64,000 bases of DNA, from NCBI GenBank assembly GCA_022829145.1, contig CM040746.1, forward strand, positions 823,731 through 887,730. Reading direction: 5' to 3'. Shown piece after piece: positions 10,420 through 23,812 of this stretch. The DNA comes from Albula goreensis (lineage: Eukaryota; Chordata; Actinopteri; Albuliformes; Albulidae). The position numbers and the translations under genes were made by a program. Under the pieces are notes generated by a model. It was not told the origin of the DNA, did no database searches, and saw nothing but the letters and a program-made list of their open reading frames with translations. The number at the start of each line of letters is the position of its first letter. The first letter of the stretch is position 1.

Positions 10420-11039
10420 GCTTTGGGTGAATGACAATATCTTGGGTCCCCTGCTTGTCTGAGGACAGAAAACAAACACAACCCTGCGCAGGATAATGGC
10501 CGCTCGGCCCTGAGTGTTTATAGCAGGGTCCCAGCAGGGGTTAGGAGGGGTGACCTCCCATTTACAGACACCGCTGGCTGTCTGGGCTGCGCCCCCCGAT
10601 GAGGGGGAAGGAGCGGCTCCTTTTGCCGGACAGTGAGGCAGGAAATCCCCCCGAAGGATGCATCACACCTCGTCTATTTCAGGAATGATAGATTTCCTAC
10701 CCTCCCTGCACAGGACGGAGAGGGAAGCAGCAGCATTCCTCCGAGAGTGCCAGAGTGAGAGCACCTTCCCCCCCTCGGACCCCTCAAGTCCCCTACCCCG
10801 CCCCCGTCCCTGATTTCACTGTTACACCTTCCAACCGCCCATGGGTACAAACACACGCTGTACCCACTGCTATCAAGTCATACTGCAGCCACTCTGCAAT
10901 CAGGCTGCCATTTGTATGAGAGATACTACCTATTGTTACTTGTTACTTCACACATTTGTTTCTGAAGCCCAGAAATTCTCAGAATTTGTTCAGTTTTCAT
11001 ATTGACAGCTAGGTAACTAAAACTGGGAAAGCAGCTCCT

Positions 11040-11445
11040 TGCCTAGTTTAAGGAAAAGCTAAAATTGAGCTGAAATTACGATAGGTAAAGGTATATGAGC
11101 TAAAGGTGAGCTAGCTAAAAGTACACTGGCTGCAGGCGAGGTAGCTAAAGTTAAGGTTGGTGATGGTAACGGTATAAGATGAGTTTGCAGCAGGAAGATT
11201 AGCCAAAGATGAGTTAGATATAAGGTGACTATAGGTGAGCTAGAAAGTTACCTAAAATAAGATAGCTGAAAGTGGGCTAGCTAAAGGTAAGCTAGCTGAA
11301 AGTTAGCTAAAAGTAAGATAGCTGAAGGTGAGCTAGCTAAAGGTAAGGTAGCTGAAAGTCAGCTAAAAAGTAAGGTAGCTGAAGGTGAGCTAGCTAAAAA
11401 GTAGCTGAAGGTGAACCAGCTAAAGCTAAAAGCTGAAGGGGCCAT
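11040..11445. repeat. degenerate GCTAGCTAAAGGT / GTAGCTGAAAGT repeat
   Basis: Irregular tandem arrangement of GAGCTAGCTAAAGGTAAG and GTAGCTGAAAGTNAGCTAAA words, each 18-40 bp apart, with heavy divergence. It looks like an old minisatellite. No coding potential was recognised. Confidence 0.75.
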
Positions 11446-13599
11446 GGATGAAAGTGGGCCTAAAGGTAAGGTAAGGGAATTCAGCAGAGTGGCACAGCAG
11501 ACAGATGAAAGTGGGAAATCTCAGATGACAAAACAAAAGAGGAGTGCAAGCTGAAAGGGGAGAGCAGGATCTTGTTTGATGAGGTCGGGGAACAGGAGAA
11601 CGGAATTCGGCATTAAGTGGGGCAAAGAGTGAGTGATGATTTCGTGGTAGCAGAGGCCTGGCTGATTGATGTGCTCAAACAGCCGAATCGTGCTGCTGGA
11701 TCTGGCTTTCATTAGAGAGGCTGCAGGGCCCAGTCACCCCAAAAACCACCGTGAGAACACACCCCCCAACATAGAGTGGAGCTGCCTCCATTAGTGATTA
11801 GCCTCGCCTTTCTGTCTGTGGGCCATGGGGTTGGGGTGGGGGGCAGTGGTGCTTTCAGTTTTCAGTTCTCCCCACAAACGTGGTATGAAATCTCCCCTGA
11901 TTTACAACAAATGACCAGGAGCCACAGACATGTAACACCAAGCTGTCAAACTAAAACCAGGCAATCTCTCCACATCTCTGTGCTGTCAGCCCCCTCATTT
12001 AAGATACTCCAAAGCTTTGGGCTGGGGTTTGGATGCACTTTCTCCCTGTGGCATGATACCAGGTTTGGGCGAAGCCCACTCAAGCACAAATGACTGGGTG
12101 AGATTGAATCATTAAAATCAGAGCCGACTCTTCAGCATTTGGGGATCTCATTACCACTCAAATCTTTCTAACAGAACAAACAAACAAGTGCAATGAAACC
12201 CTCAGGAATGGCTAAGCCAGTGTAGGACTGCTGGACAGGGTTAGGGTTACAGAATAGAGAAAAATAAAACATACTCTACCAACCTCCCATAATTCAACAG
12301 CAACACAGACACCATTAGAGTCTGCCACAGCCTGCCTGGGTTGGGATCATTCGGCCCGGTTAATCACTATCAGCAAAATTGGGAGTCATGATAAAGTTAG
12401 AATTGAGGAGATTCACATTTCAGAACCCCTGAAACAGAGTGGACTCAGTGTGGACAAACAACTCTCAGACCCTTTCTACTGTAAAAAGATGAATTTAGAA
12501 GATGCTGTTCTGTACGTTCATGTGTACTGGTTTTCACACCAACCTTGTAAATGATTCTTCTCTATTGACACATTTCAGGGAGGCTTTGAGTCAGAAATGC
12601 AACAGAGAGTGACACACACACTCAAGTCACACACACTTCCAGGAAGCTCCAGGACCTGGAGTCACAACCTGGCCAGCTCTCTGTATAGGCAGCCTGGAGA
12701 TTCTCACTGACCAAGAATGTGAGGCTTGTTGACGGCCAGAGAGATAGGCCCTGTTTCCCTCCTGCAGCCTCAGCTAGAGATCCTAAGTCAGCAGGACCCA
12801 GTTTTTACTCTTCCTCTGCTGTGATACTGCAGTGAAGTGACTTCACTCTCTCTATTGTTTGTGCTGCATGACTCACACGTGTCCCCAGAATCTCAGCCCC
12901 AGCTTGGCTCCTGCAGGGGTGCGGCTTCCTGGAGAGGGGCAAGGGGTGACCCCTTCCTGAGACCCCATGCTGAGTCCCCCAATGTCACTGCCTGACCACC
13001 CAAATTCGCAGACCGATGTCTCAAATTCACTATCTAACCTCCAGATTCAGTCAGCCAACCCAAACTCCTTATTCTCTCTGCAACCCGTTGTTGAAACAGT
13101 GTTTAAACAGAAGGTGAAGAAATGATGCTTTTCAACAACCCTTCACTTACTCAACTAAACCATGACAATCCAGGCAGGTGTATCAGCCTGGCCATGAAAC
13201 CCTGTATATCCCTGCATCTCCGTCCGTCTCATCTGCATGAGCAAGCGTATCCCTCAAAACGGTAGGGTCAAAGGTCATCAGGCATCCACAACTTGTTTAC
13301 GGCACTGTCTGAGCATGCTGACTGCTTAAGGTCAAACAGGTGAAACTCTGCATATTACAGTCCTGAATACAGATTAAGACGGAATGAAAATACCTCCCTA
13401 GTGCATATTAACCACTGCCACTGAGTGAGGTTTTTATTGGATGAATCGGCCTCCCTTGGGACTGAGCTGAGCAGCTGTCTGGCTGTATCACTGCAGTGTC
13501 ACACCTAGATTCTCTAGCAGTGCTCTGCTGCCAGTATGCGGAGCCAAAATGAAATCCTGCTCTCATGCAGTCATGAAATTTTCATTAGTTTCAATATAC

Positions 13600-13890
13600 T
13601 TACTTTGTGGGGTGCATCGATATTCTATTAGTGGCTATCTTCTAAGACAGACTCATGACCCACCTCTTCAGACTGCATCATGGCACGACCTCCATCCCTG
13701 CCATTTCATACTTGCTAATTCGATGTCATGGATAGGTTTTTTTTACTATTATGGTTAAATATACTACTGCTTTAGTGCTTTTGTACCTTTGCACTCTTTG
13801 CTCTGGGAGCACTGTTAGCCCGTACCACTATTGCTCCTCTTGTGGTTGCCAGAGTTTTATGTTGGGAGTTACTCTGGACAATTTCTTTAA
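13600..13890 (+). mobile_element. possible degraded L2/CR1-type LINE 3' end
   Basis: The words CTTCTAAGACAGACTCATGA and CCCACCTCTTCAGACTGCAT resemble the last codons of vertebrate L2-type reverse transcriptase ORFs (LKTHLF region). They are followed about 180 bp later by GGGAGTTACTCTGGACAATT, which may correspond to the usual CTCTGGATAAGAG tail. The match is weak and by eye only. Confidence 0.3.
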
Positions 13891-16329
13891 TGCGGTGCAG
13901 TGATATGTACTGGATTAGCAGTTGACATTAATGTTGTGAGCATAGATTGTAACTAATTTTCACCAGTAACTATTCCAGTTCTCTGTTCAGGAGCGTGAAA
14001 TTGTGGCAGAAACAAAAACCCTCTAGATATTACACAAAGGTTATACTCATCTCTGGAACCAGTCAGATTGCATCCTCCACAGAATTACACCCATTTACTG
14101 TATAAAGTATGTAACAGAATATTAATTTGGTGTCACAACATATTAAAGTGAATTAAGGATATGACTACACAACAGAATGGCCCTTCAACTCTTAAGAACT
14201 ATAATAACCCACTGGAGATAACATACACCTAGCAGCGAACAAGACTTCCCATCCCTAGCAACCACTCAGCTGTTTTTTTTTCTTCAGAGAAAAGGCAAAG
14301 ATTGATTATTATGGGCGGACCGTCACTGGTGCATGTGACGATGGCGGGTTTACACAGCTCAGGCAAGGTGTGGTTTATGGGTCTTCTGGCTCCACACGCC
14401 ACGCATGCTATTAAAGAACAACCTTCCCTTCCATATTCGATAACTATAATGAGAAAAGAGGTGTAATTCAGGTGTCTAAAACGATCTAAAGGCAGTGTGT
14501 TCCCACCTATGCTGCCACAGCATGAAGAAGGGTCGTGACAGTTGGTTTCAGGCCCGCACTCCAAGCCTTAAACACCGAGCCTCCAGCTGATCTCATGCAA
14601 TCCCACACTGGCATAGATCACGGCCAATCCCGCTGACCCATACATTAGCTGATCTGCACCATTTACTTCCTTGGGAGAATTAAAATTCTTAAGATGCGTG
14701 TCCGCACTCATTCACTCGCCAAGCCACACCCTGCTAGCTCTCAAAGTCAGGATGATTCATGCTCTGCAGAATTGTATTTCTTTGTTTTATTATTTCTTTT
14801 TTTTCTGCTTTTCTTCTTTTGCTTCTGAATGTGTCAATCTTGGAGGGGCCATGGAGGAGAGCTCATCTGGGGCTCTTCTGGAAAAAATAACAGGGCAGGG
14901 AGGGAAGACGACACTACACAAACCTCAAGGAGCCACTTAAGGCCCCGAGCCAAACGTCCACAGTCAGAAAAGAGAGGTGAGGGAAGTTTGGGGGTAATAG
15001 TCTGGCTTCAGGTGACGGGCTTGTATAATGACTGCCTTTGAGATCTTTCCTGTCTTTTGAATTTTTTTAAAAACTTTTTTCGTTTAATTTTTTTTAAGCG
15101 TGAAGTGAAATGTATGACAGCTCTGGGAGAGAGGTCTGCCAGATATCAACATTTTCCATATGGATACATGATTATGGAACTGACTAGAGCTGTGTGTTGG
15201 GGGGCACGTTATGGTAAGTGAGATATATTGCGGCCCACTGGGAATCTACTCATCCAACTTCCATCAGACCGTCAGCCCGTGTGTTACCAATTAGCCATCA
15301 TTCCCTGAGCTCACAGAGGGACACACTGCTGCCGAGTGCAACTAACATGCGATTAGCTACGCTCTGATTGGTTCCGCTCTGTGAAGTTTGTTACTGTTTA
15401 GGAGGAGCAGTCCTTACAAACTGCGAGCTGGGGCTCTTCACGTTCCGTTGTGGACCAAAGCTTACACGTTACGCTCACACTCCAAGGAGGGAGAGATTCT
15501 CTTTCATCTCTGATGTTCCTCCTTCATGGACAAAGTGTTTTTTTTATCAGTTTTTTTCAGTGACAGACAGATTAGAAATGGAACTTGGGCAAATGTCAAT
15601 GCATAACAAACAAAAACACCGTCAACATGTTGCACCCTCCATACCACCATGTAACATCCTACTGCCAACATGCCTGGGAGAGGAGAAGATGTTGGCGGCG
15701 GGATTCGGAGGGGAGACAAAACGTTTGAACAACGGAACATGCACTGAATTCACATCTCAGGTCATTTTATTCCGTGATCCAGTCTCAGCTTCCCATCATT
15801 CCCGCTGCTGCTCCGAGCTCCAGACCTCAAGTTCTCCCACTAACAGACAGCGTTGCCGTGGGCCTTAACATGCATCACACATGTGCTGGGGGCGGAACCA
15901 TCGGCGCGGTGCGTCCCTGATCAGGACAGCATGGGCTCAGGAAGCCGAGGTTTCGCGTTCATATGGGTAAGATCTGGCATGCATATGGTGAGAACCTCAC
16001 TAAAGCTAAAGATTAAAATAAACACTGGTGGTCTCAGTGTATAAATGAATTACTATGAGACTAGGAAGGGGCAGCTCCTCCCATATGTGTTGAGGCACTG
16101 AGGAAGATGAATGACAGCAAACCCGAGGTTACCCTCTAGCCAAGGTGGCCCCCTATTTTGTGGCTCCTGTATAGTGACCAAGGCAACCCCCTTCAGCTCC
16201 TCCATATTCTCACATAAATCTGCTACCAGCATCTCATTTGATACCGCCACACCAGCTAAAGTTCACATATCTGAAAGGCCAAGTATGTGCTTGTAAAGAA
16301 TGCAAGAGCCTGACTCTCCCTTACCAGGA

Positions 16330-16730
16330 GCTTTTCAGTTTCTCTCTCTTTCTTTCAATCTCACTCTGTCACTTTCAATCATTCTTTTCCTCTCTTTTTG
16401 TCTCCCTCCATTTTTGTCTGTCTCTCTTTCTCTCCCTCATCTTTCTCTCTCTTTCCTTCAGTTTGTCTCCTCCATATCATTCTCTCTCTCCTCCTCTCGG
16501 TTTCGCTCTCTCTCTCTCTCTCTCTCTCACTCTTTTTCTCTCAATTTCCATGGTTCAGGGACTCAAGCGGACAGTTTTACAAGCATGACAGGAATAATCA
16601 AGTTTTGCAAAACCAACCTCTCAGTGTCTCTCTGTTTTGAATCTCTCTCTCCTTTTTCCTCTCTCTCTCCCACCTCACTGTGTTTATGTGTGTCAGTCTC
16701 TCTCTCCTTTTGTCTTTTTTGGTTTGAATG
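16330..16730. repeat. CT-rich low-complexity region
   Basis: Repeated CTCTCTTTCTCTC-type pyrimidine sequence, densest at 16330-16540 with a second block at 16625-16720. Ser/Leu/Phe-rich open frames in all three plus frames reflect composition, not genes. Confidence 0.85.
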
Positions 16731-16879
16731 TGATTTTTTGTTTGCATTGTCAAGCTTGTAATATTACAGTTTGGCGCTATCTCTATCTCTTTGCCTCTAA
16801 TTCATGGCTTCAGTAATTCCTGCTCGATTTTCACTCAGTCAAGCACATCCAACCTCTATAAATTCTATGTGCACAAACC

Positions 16880-17265
16880 CACAACCTGTCTGGTCATACT
16901 CACAGCCTGTGTGTGCATACTCACAACCTGCCTGTTCATACTAACAGCATGTGTATGCATACTCACAACCTGTGTGCGCATACTTACAGCATGTGTGTGC
17001 ATACTCACAACCTGTGTGCACATACTCACAGCCTGTCTGTGCAGACCTACAGCCTGAGTGTGCATATCCACAGCCTGTCTGCACATACCAATAACCTGTC
17101 TGCGCATACTCACAGCCTGTCTGCACATAATCACAACCTGTCTGCACATACTTACAACCTGTCTGTGCATATACCCAGCCTGTCTACACATACCCACAGT
17201 CTGTCTACACATACTCAATCCTGTCTACACATACTTACAACCTGTCTGTGCATATCATTCAGTCT
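16880..17265. repeat. 21-bp minisatellite, left part
   Basis: The unit is approximately ACATACTCACAGCCTGTCTGC. CACAGCCTG at 17111 and CACAACCTG at 17132 give a 21-bp period, with about 18 copies. Because 21 is a multiple of three, several frames stay open on both strands. The same repeat resumes at about 18048, on the far side of a LINE fragment. Confidence 0.9.
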
Positions 17266-17282
17266 ACAGCCTGTCCCTCCAT

Positions 17283-18040
17283 TATGCTTAGGATAAAGAC
17301 ACATTTTTTTATGTTATGCTCCTGGTCCAGGCCCTTGTTCTCTCACCTCTGGATTACTGTAACTTCCTTCTCATTCCTCCTGTATGCCCCTAAAAAGCCT
17401 TTCTCTAAGTCAGAATTCTGCTGCAAGAATTTGTTCTCAACCTTCAAAGTGTGTTCAATTTACCACTAGTTCAATTAACCACTTTACCACTTACAAAATG
17501 TACACACCACTCCTTGTCTCTCTTCACTGGTTACCTGTTATAGCTCACATTAAGGTTAAACACAGAGCAGTGAATTGAACGACTCAGCCATAATCCTAGG
17601 TAATTTTGAAGGCCTTTACCGCACAGGTCTCACCAATCTGCTAATACTTAACGGCTAACAGCCCCCTCTCTGCGTAGCCACATCATCCAGTCTTGGTATA
17701 TCTGTGCAAAGACCCCCCAGTGGTGGAATAAACTCCTCACTGATCTCAGCACAGCCATATTATTGCCTGTATTCTGACACAGGGTGCACCTTAATCCCAT
17801 TTGAGATTTGTCATCTATGGTTTTGAGTCTTTGTTATGTTTTATTTAATATACTAGTGGTATTTACGGGTTGTGTTATAACTTAGACTAGCACAGTCAAT
17901 TTGTACAGTAGCTTAGCAATGCTACTTATGTACTTAATGGTTTAGAAAAGTGGTTAGCTAAGGTTTGGCACTATTAATTAGATGGCTGTTCTCCTGCATT
18001 ATAAGTCACTCTGGATAAGAGCATCTGTAAATGAAGGTAA
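17283..18040 (+). mobile_element. L2-like non-LTR retrotransposon 3' fragment
   Basis: Plus-strand reading across several frames gives L2-type reverse-transcriptase C-terminal signatures: a CTGGATTACTGTAACTTCCT segment (LDYCN-like), CAGAATTCTGCTGCAAGAAT (QNSAAR), and TCTTCACTGGTTACCTGTTA (LHWLPV). The element ends with AAGTCACTCTGGATAAGAGC ATCTGTAAATG, the standard 3' end of fish L2-like LINEs. Frames are broken throughout, so it is a dead 5'-truncated copy. It is flanked on both sides by the same 21-bp minisatellite, which points to insertion into that array. Confidence 0.8.
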
Positions 18041-18044
18041 CATA

Positions 18045-18155
18045 ATGCAACGTCTGTGCACACCTACAGTATGACTGTGCATACCCATAGCCTGTCTGTT
18101 CAAACCTATAGTCTGTCTGCACATACTCACAGTCTGTCTGCCCATACCAAAAGCC
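18045..18155. repeat. 21-bp minisatellite, right part (continuation after LINE insertion)
   Basis: About five units such as GCATACCCATAGCCTGTCTG and ACATACTCACAGTCTGTCTG match the array at 16880-17265 in sequence and period. Confidence 0.85.
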
Positions 18156-18617
18156 TCCATGTGGAGTAGTTGGCGCAATCATGCCTTTACAAAAAAAAAA
18201 CAAAAAAACAACCTAATAGAAACCCCGTGTTCGTTTTCTTGTTACTGAGTTATACCCAGACCCACCTTACTTTTATTTACTTTACTCTTTTGTTTCCAAT
18301 ATTCAGTGTGAAGGAATTTCACCGGAGTTATGGCCAGTGGTGTAAAGACCAAAGCCACTTCCCTCATCTCACAGAGACCTGCTCCCTAATTACCCTACAG
18401 CAGTGCCAATTGTGGCACTGTCCCAATTCAAACTGCAACATCAGAATCCACCTCAAAAAGCAAACTGGATCAAACTGGATCAAACCGGATCAATACTGAG
18501 CTGCAGACCAGGAATTTTCAAACTATATGACATGTAAAAGGAAGTGTGTGGAAGAGTGCAGACAGCTGTGATGTTGCCCTTGTTTCTGGCCTTGACTGTA
18601 ACTGCAAAGTTGTGCCC

Positions 18618-18740
18618 TATACACACACACACACACACACACATGCAAACACACACTCATCTAATACAAACACACACACAAGCAAACACACACTCATCTA
18701 ATACAAACACACACACGCTCACATACACACATACACTCAT
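18618..18740. repeat. CA-rich repeat with a longer tandem unit
   Basis: (CA)n at 18618-18642 is followed by two copies of AAACACACACTCATCTAATAC, so a minisatellite has grown out of a microsatellite. Confidence 0.85.
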
Positions 18741-19084
18741 CCGTCTTCACAGCAGGGTGAATGTCCGATGTCAGAGCACGGTATCAAACGATTGCAAACA
18801 GAGATGAAAGCCCACACTGCTCCCTGGCCCCAAGGTCTCCCCATCGGCTTACCAGCCTGCAGCCCAAATAGGATCCCCTGTTGCCCTGTCCACCGCATTT
18901 GACCTTAAACCGCAGGATGTTATTTTGAAGCTGTTATGATACCCCCAGAGCCGGGAAGTTCATTGGAGGCTCTTACTGTTAAGATAGGCACGCCGCAGAC
19001 ACATACTCATTTTGTTTACATTTTTGGTCCGATGGCACGTACGGTGTCATTCACAATTCCCAACAGTCCCTCCGTCATTGATAC

Positions 19085-19262
19085 GTTTTTTTTTTTTTGG
19101 TATTTTATTTGATAGTGATAGTAGAGGACAGGAAGGGCAGGGAAGGAGAGGGGGATGACTTGCAGGAAAGGGCCAGGGTCGGATTCGAACCCAGGCCGCT
19201 GCTGTTGGGCCTTGGTCTTACGTGGCATGCACTCTACCGGGTGAGCTGCCGGGGTGCGCCTA
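19085..19262 (-). mobile_element. tRNA-derived SINE
   Basis: Read on the minus strand, it starts at about 19262 with GGCGCACCCCGGCAGCTCAC, followed by CCGGTAGAGTGCATGCCACG (A-box region). A clear B-box GGGTTCGAATCC then matches the RNA polymerase III internal promoter consensus GGTTCGANTCC. The body ends in a T-rich plus-strand stretch (19085-19098), the element's poly-A. This head-body-tail order is that of teleost tRNA-derived SINEs. Exact family not assigned. Confidence 0.78.
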
Positions 19263-20214
19263 ATTGAAACGTTTTAAAAAAAAACCACCTAACTTTTTTT
19301 TTTTGCTTCACAACAATATTTCGAAAGCCTGAACGTTTACAATAACAACTAGTTGAACAAAGAGAAAGAAACGACACCGGCCCAGAGGGCTGAAGGCAGC
19401 GCTGGCCCACCACGTCATGACACATCTTCCTCATCACCAGTAAGTGGGAGAGCTGTCTCAGTACATGTGCCATCTTTTTTTCCCTCCTCTTTTTCCCTTT
19501 CATGTGGGCCAGTCCCACGTTAAACAGGTATATAGAACAAGGATGAGGGCTCAGAGCTTTAGAAGGGAATTTTTAGCTGAGCTTGTTGGGTCTAGTTCTC
19601 AGGTTATCTGCTAGATAGGTGGTAGGCTAGGCATACTCTGTGCAAGTAACATTGCGAAGGTTGTTCTAAAGGTAACTGAGAGTCCTCACATGTTTCATGT
19701 ACAAGCTTCCTATACAATTTTGAAACCATTTACAGGCATCTCTTGTGCTGAGATGATTATTTCAATAAAAACACTGCTTGGTATTACATGGTGATGAGCT
19801 GTGGTCCTGATGTCCTGCCAAGCATTCAGACAAGATTACGTTTCACCCATGCTCTACTTCTCAAAAATGAGAACTGAAAAAAAAAAAACGATTTTCATGT
19901 CTGAGGTAGATGATAATTCAGAAATGGTCTTAACAGCCAGTAAATGTCATAATATACTGACAACTTAGAATTCAGCAGGGTGGGTGGGGATACATACACT
20001 GGAGAAACAGAGATGTGTCCTCACCCAAATTAAGCTCTCCAACATAAATACACACACTGAAAATTTATCAGCCAGTAATTTTCATCTGTACATACCGTCT
20101 GTTACAATTATTAGAGAACTGTCATTCTGGAAGAATATACAAATAATAAGAATAATCCAGTTCTTTTGACTATGTTTGCAGTTTGTGTAAACGGGATATG
20201 CTGGTGAAAGGGGT

Positions 20215-20605
20215 TAATCATGTAAAGGACAGTTTAGTTTAAAGGGAGGTGTAATTGTAAAGTGGAAGTGTAATTGTAATGGGGAAGTCTGGTGTAGAGG
20301 GGAAGTTTGTGTAAAGTGGAAGTGTAGTTGTAATGGAAAAGTCTGGTGTGGGGGAAGTTTAGTGTAAAGTGGAAGTGTAATTGTAATGGAAAAGTCTGGA
20401 GTAGAGGGGAAGTTTAGTGTAAAGTGGAAGTGTAATTGTAATGGAAAAGTCTGGAGTAGAGGGGAAGTTTAGTGTAAAGTGGAAATGTAGTTGTAATGGG
20501 GAAGTCTGGTGTAGAGGGGAAATTTTTTGTAAGGTGGAAGTGTAGTTGTAATGGAGAAGTCTGGTGTAGAGAAAATTTTGTGTAAAGGGAAAGTGCAGGT
20601 GTAAA
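20215..20605. repeat. 55-bp minisatellite (about 7 copies)
   Basis: The unit is AGTGTAATTGTAATGGAAAA, GTCTGGAGTAGAGGGGAAGT, TTAGTGTAAAGTGGA. GTCTGG begins at 20394 and 20449 (55 bp). Flanking copies differ by small deletions. It lies in flt4 intron 1. Confidence 0.9.
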
Positions 20606-23600
20606 AGGCCATTTGGGATCAGCTGGTGCCTTAGCAGTAGCCGCTCACATTATGCAGGGAGACACATCCCTCAACCTGGTACTCCCTGGCCCCAGAGCCC
20701 CTGGGTCAGCAGAGTCAACAGAGCAGGTGTGGGGAGAGCCTTGTCAAGAACCGCTGGAAAAGGGGAGCCCTGGAGCCCCTCCAAATTCCAGCACCAAGAT
20801 AAGGCCGACGCCAGCACTCCCAGCCCTGGCAGATATGCACCCTTACCAAAGGGTTGGTGCAGTGTTGCAGGAATGTTCCTGGACGGTTTGCACTGGCTGG
20901 GGGCTGTCGGAAGAGCAGATAAATTAAGCATGTTTAGAGCAGGTTAGGGCCTGGCTGCAGTTATCGGAGCTCGACTGAAGTGTTTGAAGTGGAGTCCTTA
21001 AAGGCCGTTTCCTGAAAATACACGAAATACGCAGTCCTCTACATGCTCTGCACGGCCACTCAAGCCACAGCAAGGCCACTGTGTGACTGGAGCACTAGAA
21101 ATGAGCCTGCTCTGTAATTGGAGCAGTGCAAACGAGCCTCTCCTGTGATTGGAGTGCTGAAAATGATGTCACTGTGACTGCATAATTGAGAGATCCACTG
21201 CCCTGTAATTTGATGACATCACTGGCAAGGGTCTAAGCTGCCAGTGGAAAAAGGGCCTTTCTCCGGTGTTTTGGTTGTTGTCATGTCTTGGTCATTTAGA
21301 GTGTCTCCTACGCTCAGTGAGTAATCAGAAAGGACACACAGGGTGTATTTTGAAAAAGCCATATTATACACTGCGAGCAAAACAAAGGGTATTGTATTGC
21401 AAAGACAGTATGTGGCGTGGAAATGGATTTGGCATGGCTGAGCACAGCTAGAGCTTGGTTGCGTGCTCTATTATTGATCCTCGGCAGATTAACCGCTAAC
21501 TCCGCTCTGCTTGTCTTTCATTTCATAAGACCCCACTGTCCCACCCGCCCCTTCCGCAGAACGGACTCCAAAACCTCGGCCCAGAGGAATCTCTCCTCTG
21601 ACTCAGCCCCCACGCAGCACAACAGACACATAAGACCATAATTACGTTACCTCATCATATCGAATATCAAGACTAAATCGTCTCAGACAGTTTGTGTTTC
21701 TTGGGAGCAGTTTTATAGCAGATTAGAGATAAATTATACCGTTCATCACTGTGAAATCAGCTGCAATCAGCTGGTTAAATCAGTCAGAGCTCAATGACTC
21801 AGATTTGCACAGTAACAGGAGTCAAGGTTGAACAGTGTACCATTCTCATCCTCCTGATATAGACCTGGTTATACATACATAAAGTATTTAAAAGGCTGAA
21901 TACTGGGTTTTTCTATCCAGGCAGCAAAAACCTATGATCCATTATCTGAGCCCAACCATCTGTATTCATGGTAAAAAGGTGAATTTGGAGGATATGGTGT
22001 AACATGGCCCATATCCTGCTGTTTTAATCCGTTTTGCTTTTTGCGGCTTGCAGTTCCATCAAAGACAGTCCAGCCACAATATTGTGGCCCACCATTGAGA
22101 CTCCAGATTTCTGAGAAACTTTAAGAACACCCCAAAAATACAGTCAACACCCAGCTTGTCATGAGCGTAAACAGACAACAGAACCATTTGAACTTCTTCT
22201 AAACCAACCACTAATATTTCTCAATTTTTCATAGATCAGCCTAAAAAACTAACAAAATTCAAATAAGTATTTGACTTCTTAAATGTAAAATGAGGTTTCA
22301 TCAACCCCATAATGGGATTAAATAGAGATGACTTATTTCATTACACATTTTACTCTCCACAGCCAAACACAATCATTAATTTAATTTAGCCATTTTCTCG
22401 AAGCATGGGTAGGTGTTATGAAACCTCATTTTACCATGGCTAACATGAGGCACTTCCTCCTTACCCATCCTGCCTTGCAGGAGCAGTCATAAACTGTAAG
22501 GTATGAGACTGGAAGCTTTGATTGGCTTCCTGTGGGTCTCTCTGACAGGTATCGGCAATCTACCTGTTATAACCCCCTTTAAAGCCATCAGGGTCGCCGC
22601 CCAAGTGCGACCTAACAAGAGGAATGCATCATAATTAAATAATCAAGATCCGATCAACATCAGGTCAGGCTTATGCTTTCTTAGCTCTCAGTGAGTGGTT
22701 CATAAATATGAATCTAGTTTGAATCCTGACCTGAATATAAAGAATAAAGTTTGCTCATGACCCATAACTTCAGACTTCTTTTTGGCTTTCCTAACATTCT
22801 ACCCCTTAGCACTTGCTGATCTATAGGGGTATATCAATTTATGCTATCTGTGGCCAGTTCTATTGAATCTATAAGATGGAATGAACTACTTTTTTGGAAC
22901 TAGTATGATTTCGTATTTGGTGCAACGGAGTGTCACACGGCTCATTAAACGATATTCTGCCATTGTGGCCCTTCCACAGTCAGTGTCGTATAATGGCTGT
23001 GCCAAGTGCCCGCTGTGGTTAGAGGCCAAACAGCTATTTGTAGCATCGTAGCCAAGGGTGGGGATCATCTGCCAGGGTCGTTCCCATCCCAGTTCCCTCA
23101 GTTGCAAAGGAATCCATTTTCTTGCCAGCTGTTTTTCATTTAAAACAATGCTAACTGACCATTTGCATTGTTCCCCAAGATCTTTCAGCACTTAGCTATT
23201 AGTTTGACTACACCTTTTTTCGTTTTCAATGTAGTTTGTAGACCATGCCTTGTCAAATAAGCGGTTTCAAGTTGATGGAAGACCTAATGCAACCTCTTAC
23301 AACGTGCATGCTAATCTTATTTCCTGAGGGGTGATGATGCTGTACAGTGCCTGAGTTATGGGATTCAGAGCCAGCTCTGATGTCTTGTCATGGTTAATGT
23401 GGAATGCTGGACTGTAATCTGTGAGGACAGAGCACACCGCATCCATCTCTGTCAGGTCCAAAGGTATTTTTATTTTATATAAATAACAGATATGTGATGC
23501 CAGATCCAGACCTTACTCAAAATCTGGCACTTTAGCCAAATGGAGGCTCATGAAGACAAACACGGTATCTCCCTATGGGGGAGAAATGTTTACTCAGCGC

Positions 23601-23789
23601 ATAAGAGAGCCCGGAGCCCCAAGCAGAATCTCATTTGCTCTGGAATGTAGAGTCCAGATGAGAGGGATGAGGCGGTGAGACATGGATCTTCGGGGCCGTT
23701 GGGGTTTTGGATGCGATGGCACCTTCCTTAACCTCAGAAAGAGCACAGCTGGGGTTTTTTGGCCCGAAATCAGCAACGGCTCAAAGACG

Positions 23790-23812
23790 GGTGGGTGGGT
23801 GGGTGGGAAGGT
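23790..23812. repeat. (GGGT)n short repeat
   Basis: Five to six GGGT units, a potential G-quadruplex on the plus strand. Confidence 0.85.

Noticed and set aside
16865-17296. Cys-rich repeat proteins on both strands (Cys-Arg-Gln and Cys-Ile-Leu repeats)
   Set aside because: The 21-bp period is a multiple of three, so all frames can stay open. The repeat is interrupted by a LINE and has no gene context.
19190-19262. Possible genuine tRNA gene (B-box GGGTTCGAATCC on the minus strand)
   Set aside because: The body continues into a SINE sequence ending in poly-A and no clean cloverleaf can be drawn, so it is called a SINE.
22490-22640. Possible LINE fragment (GATTGGCTTCCTGTGGGTCT reads DWLPVGL, recalling LHWLPV)
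   Set aside because: Only one short motif matches and no other RT block or 3' tail is found nearby.
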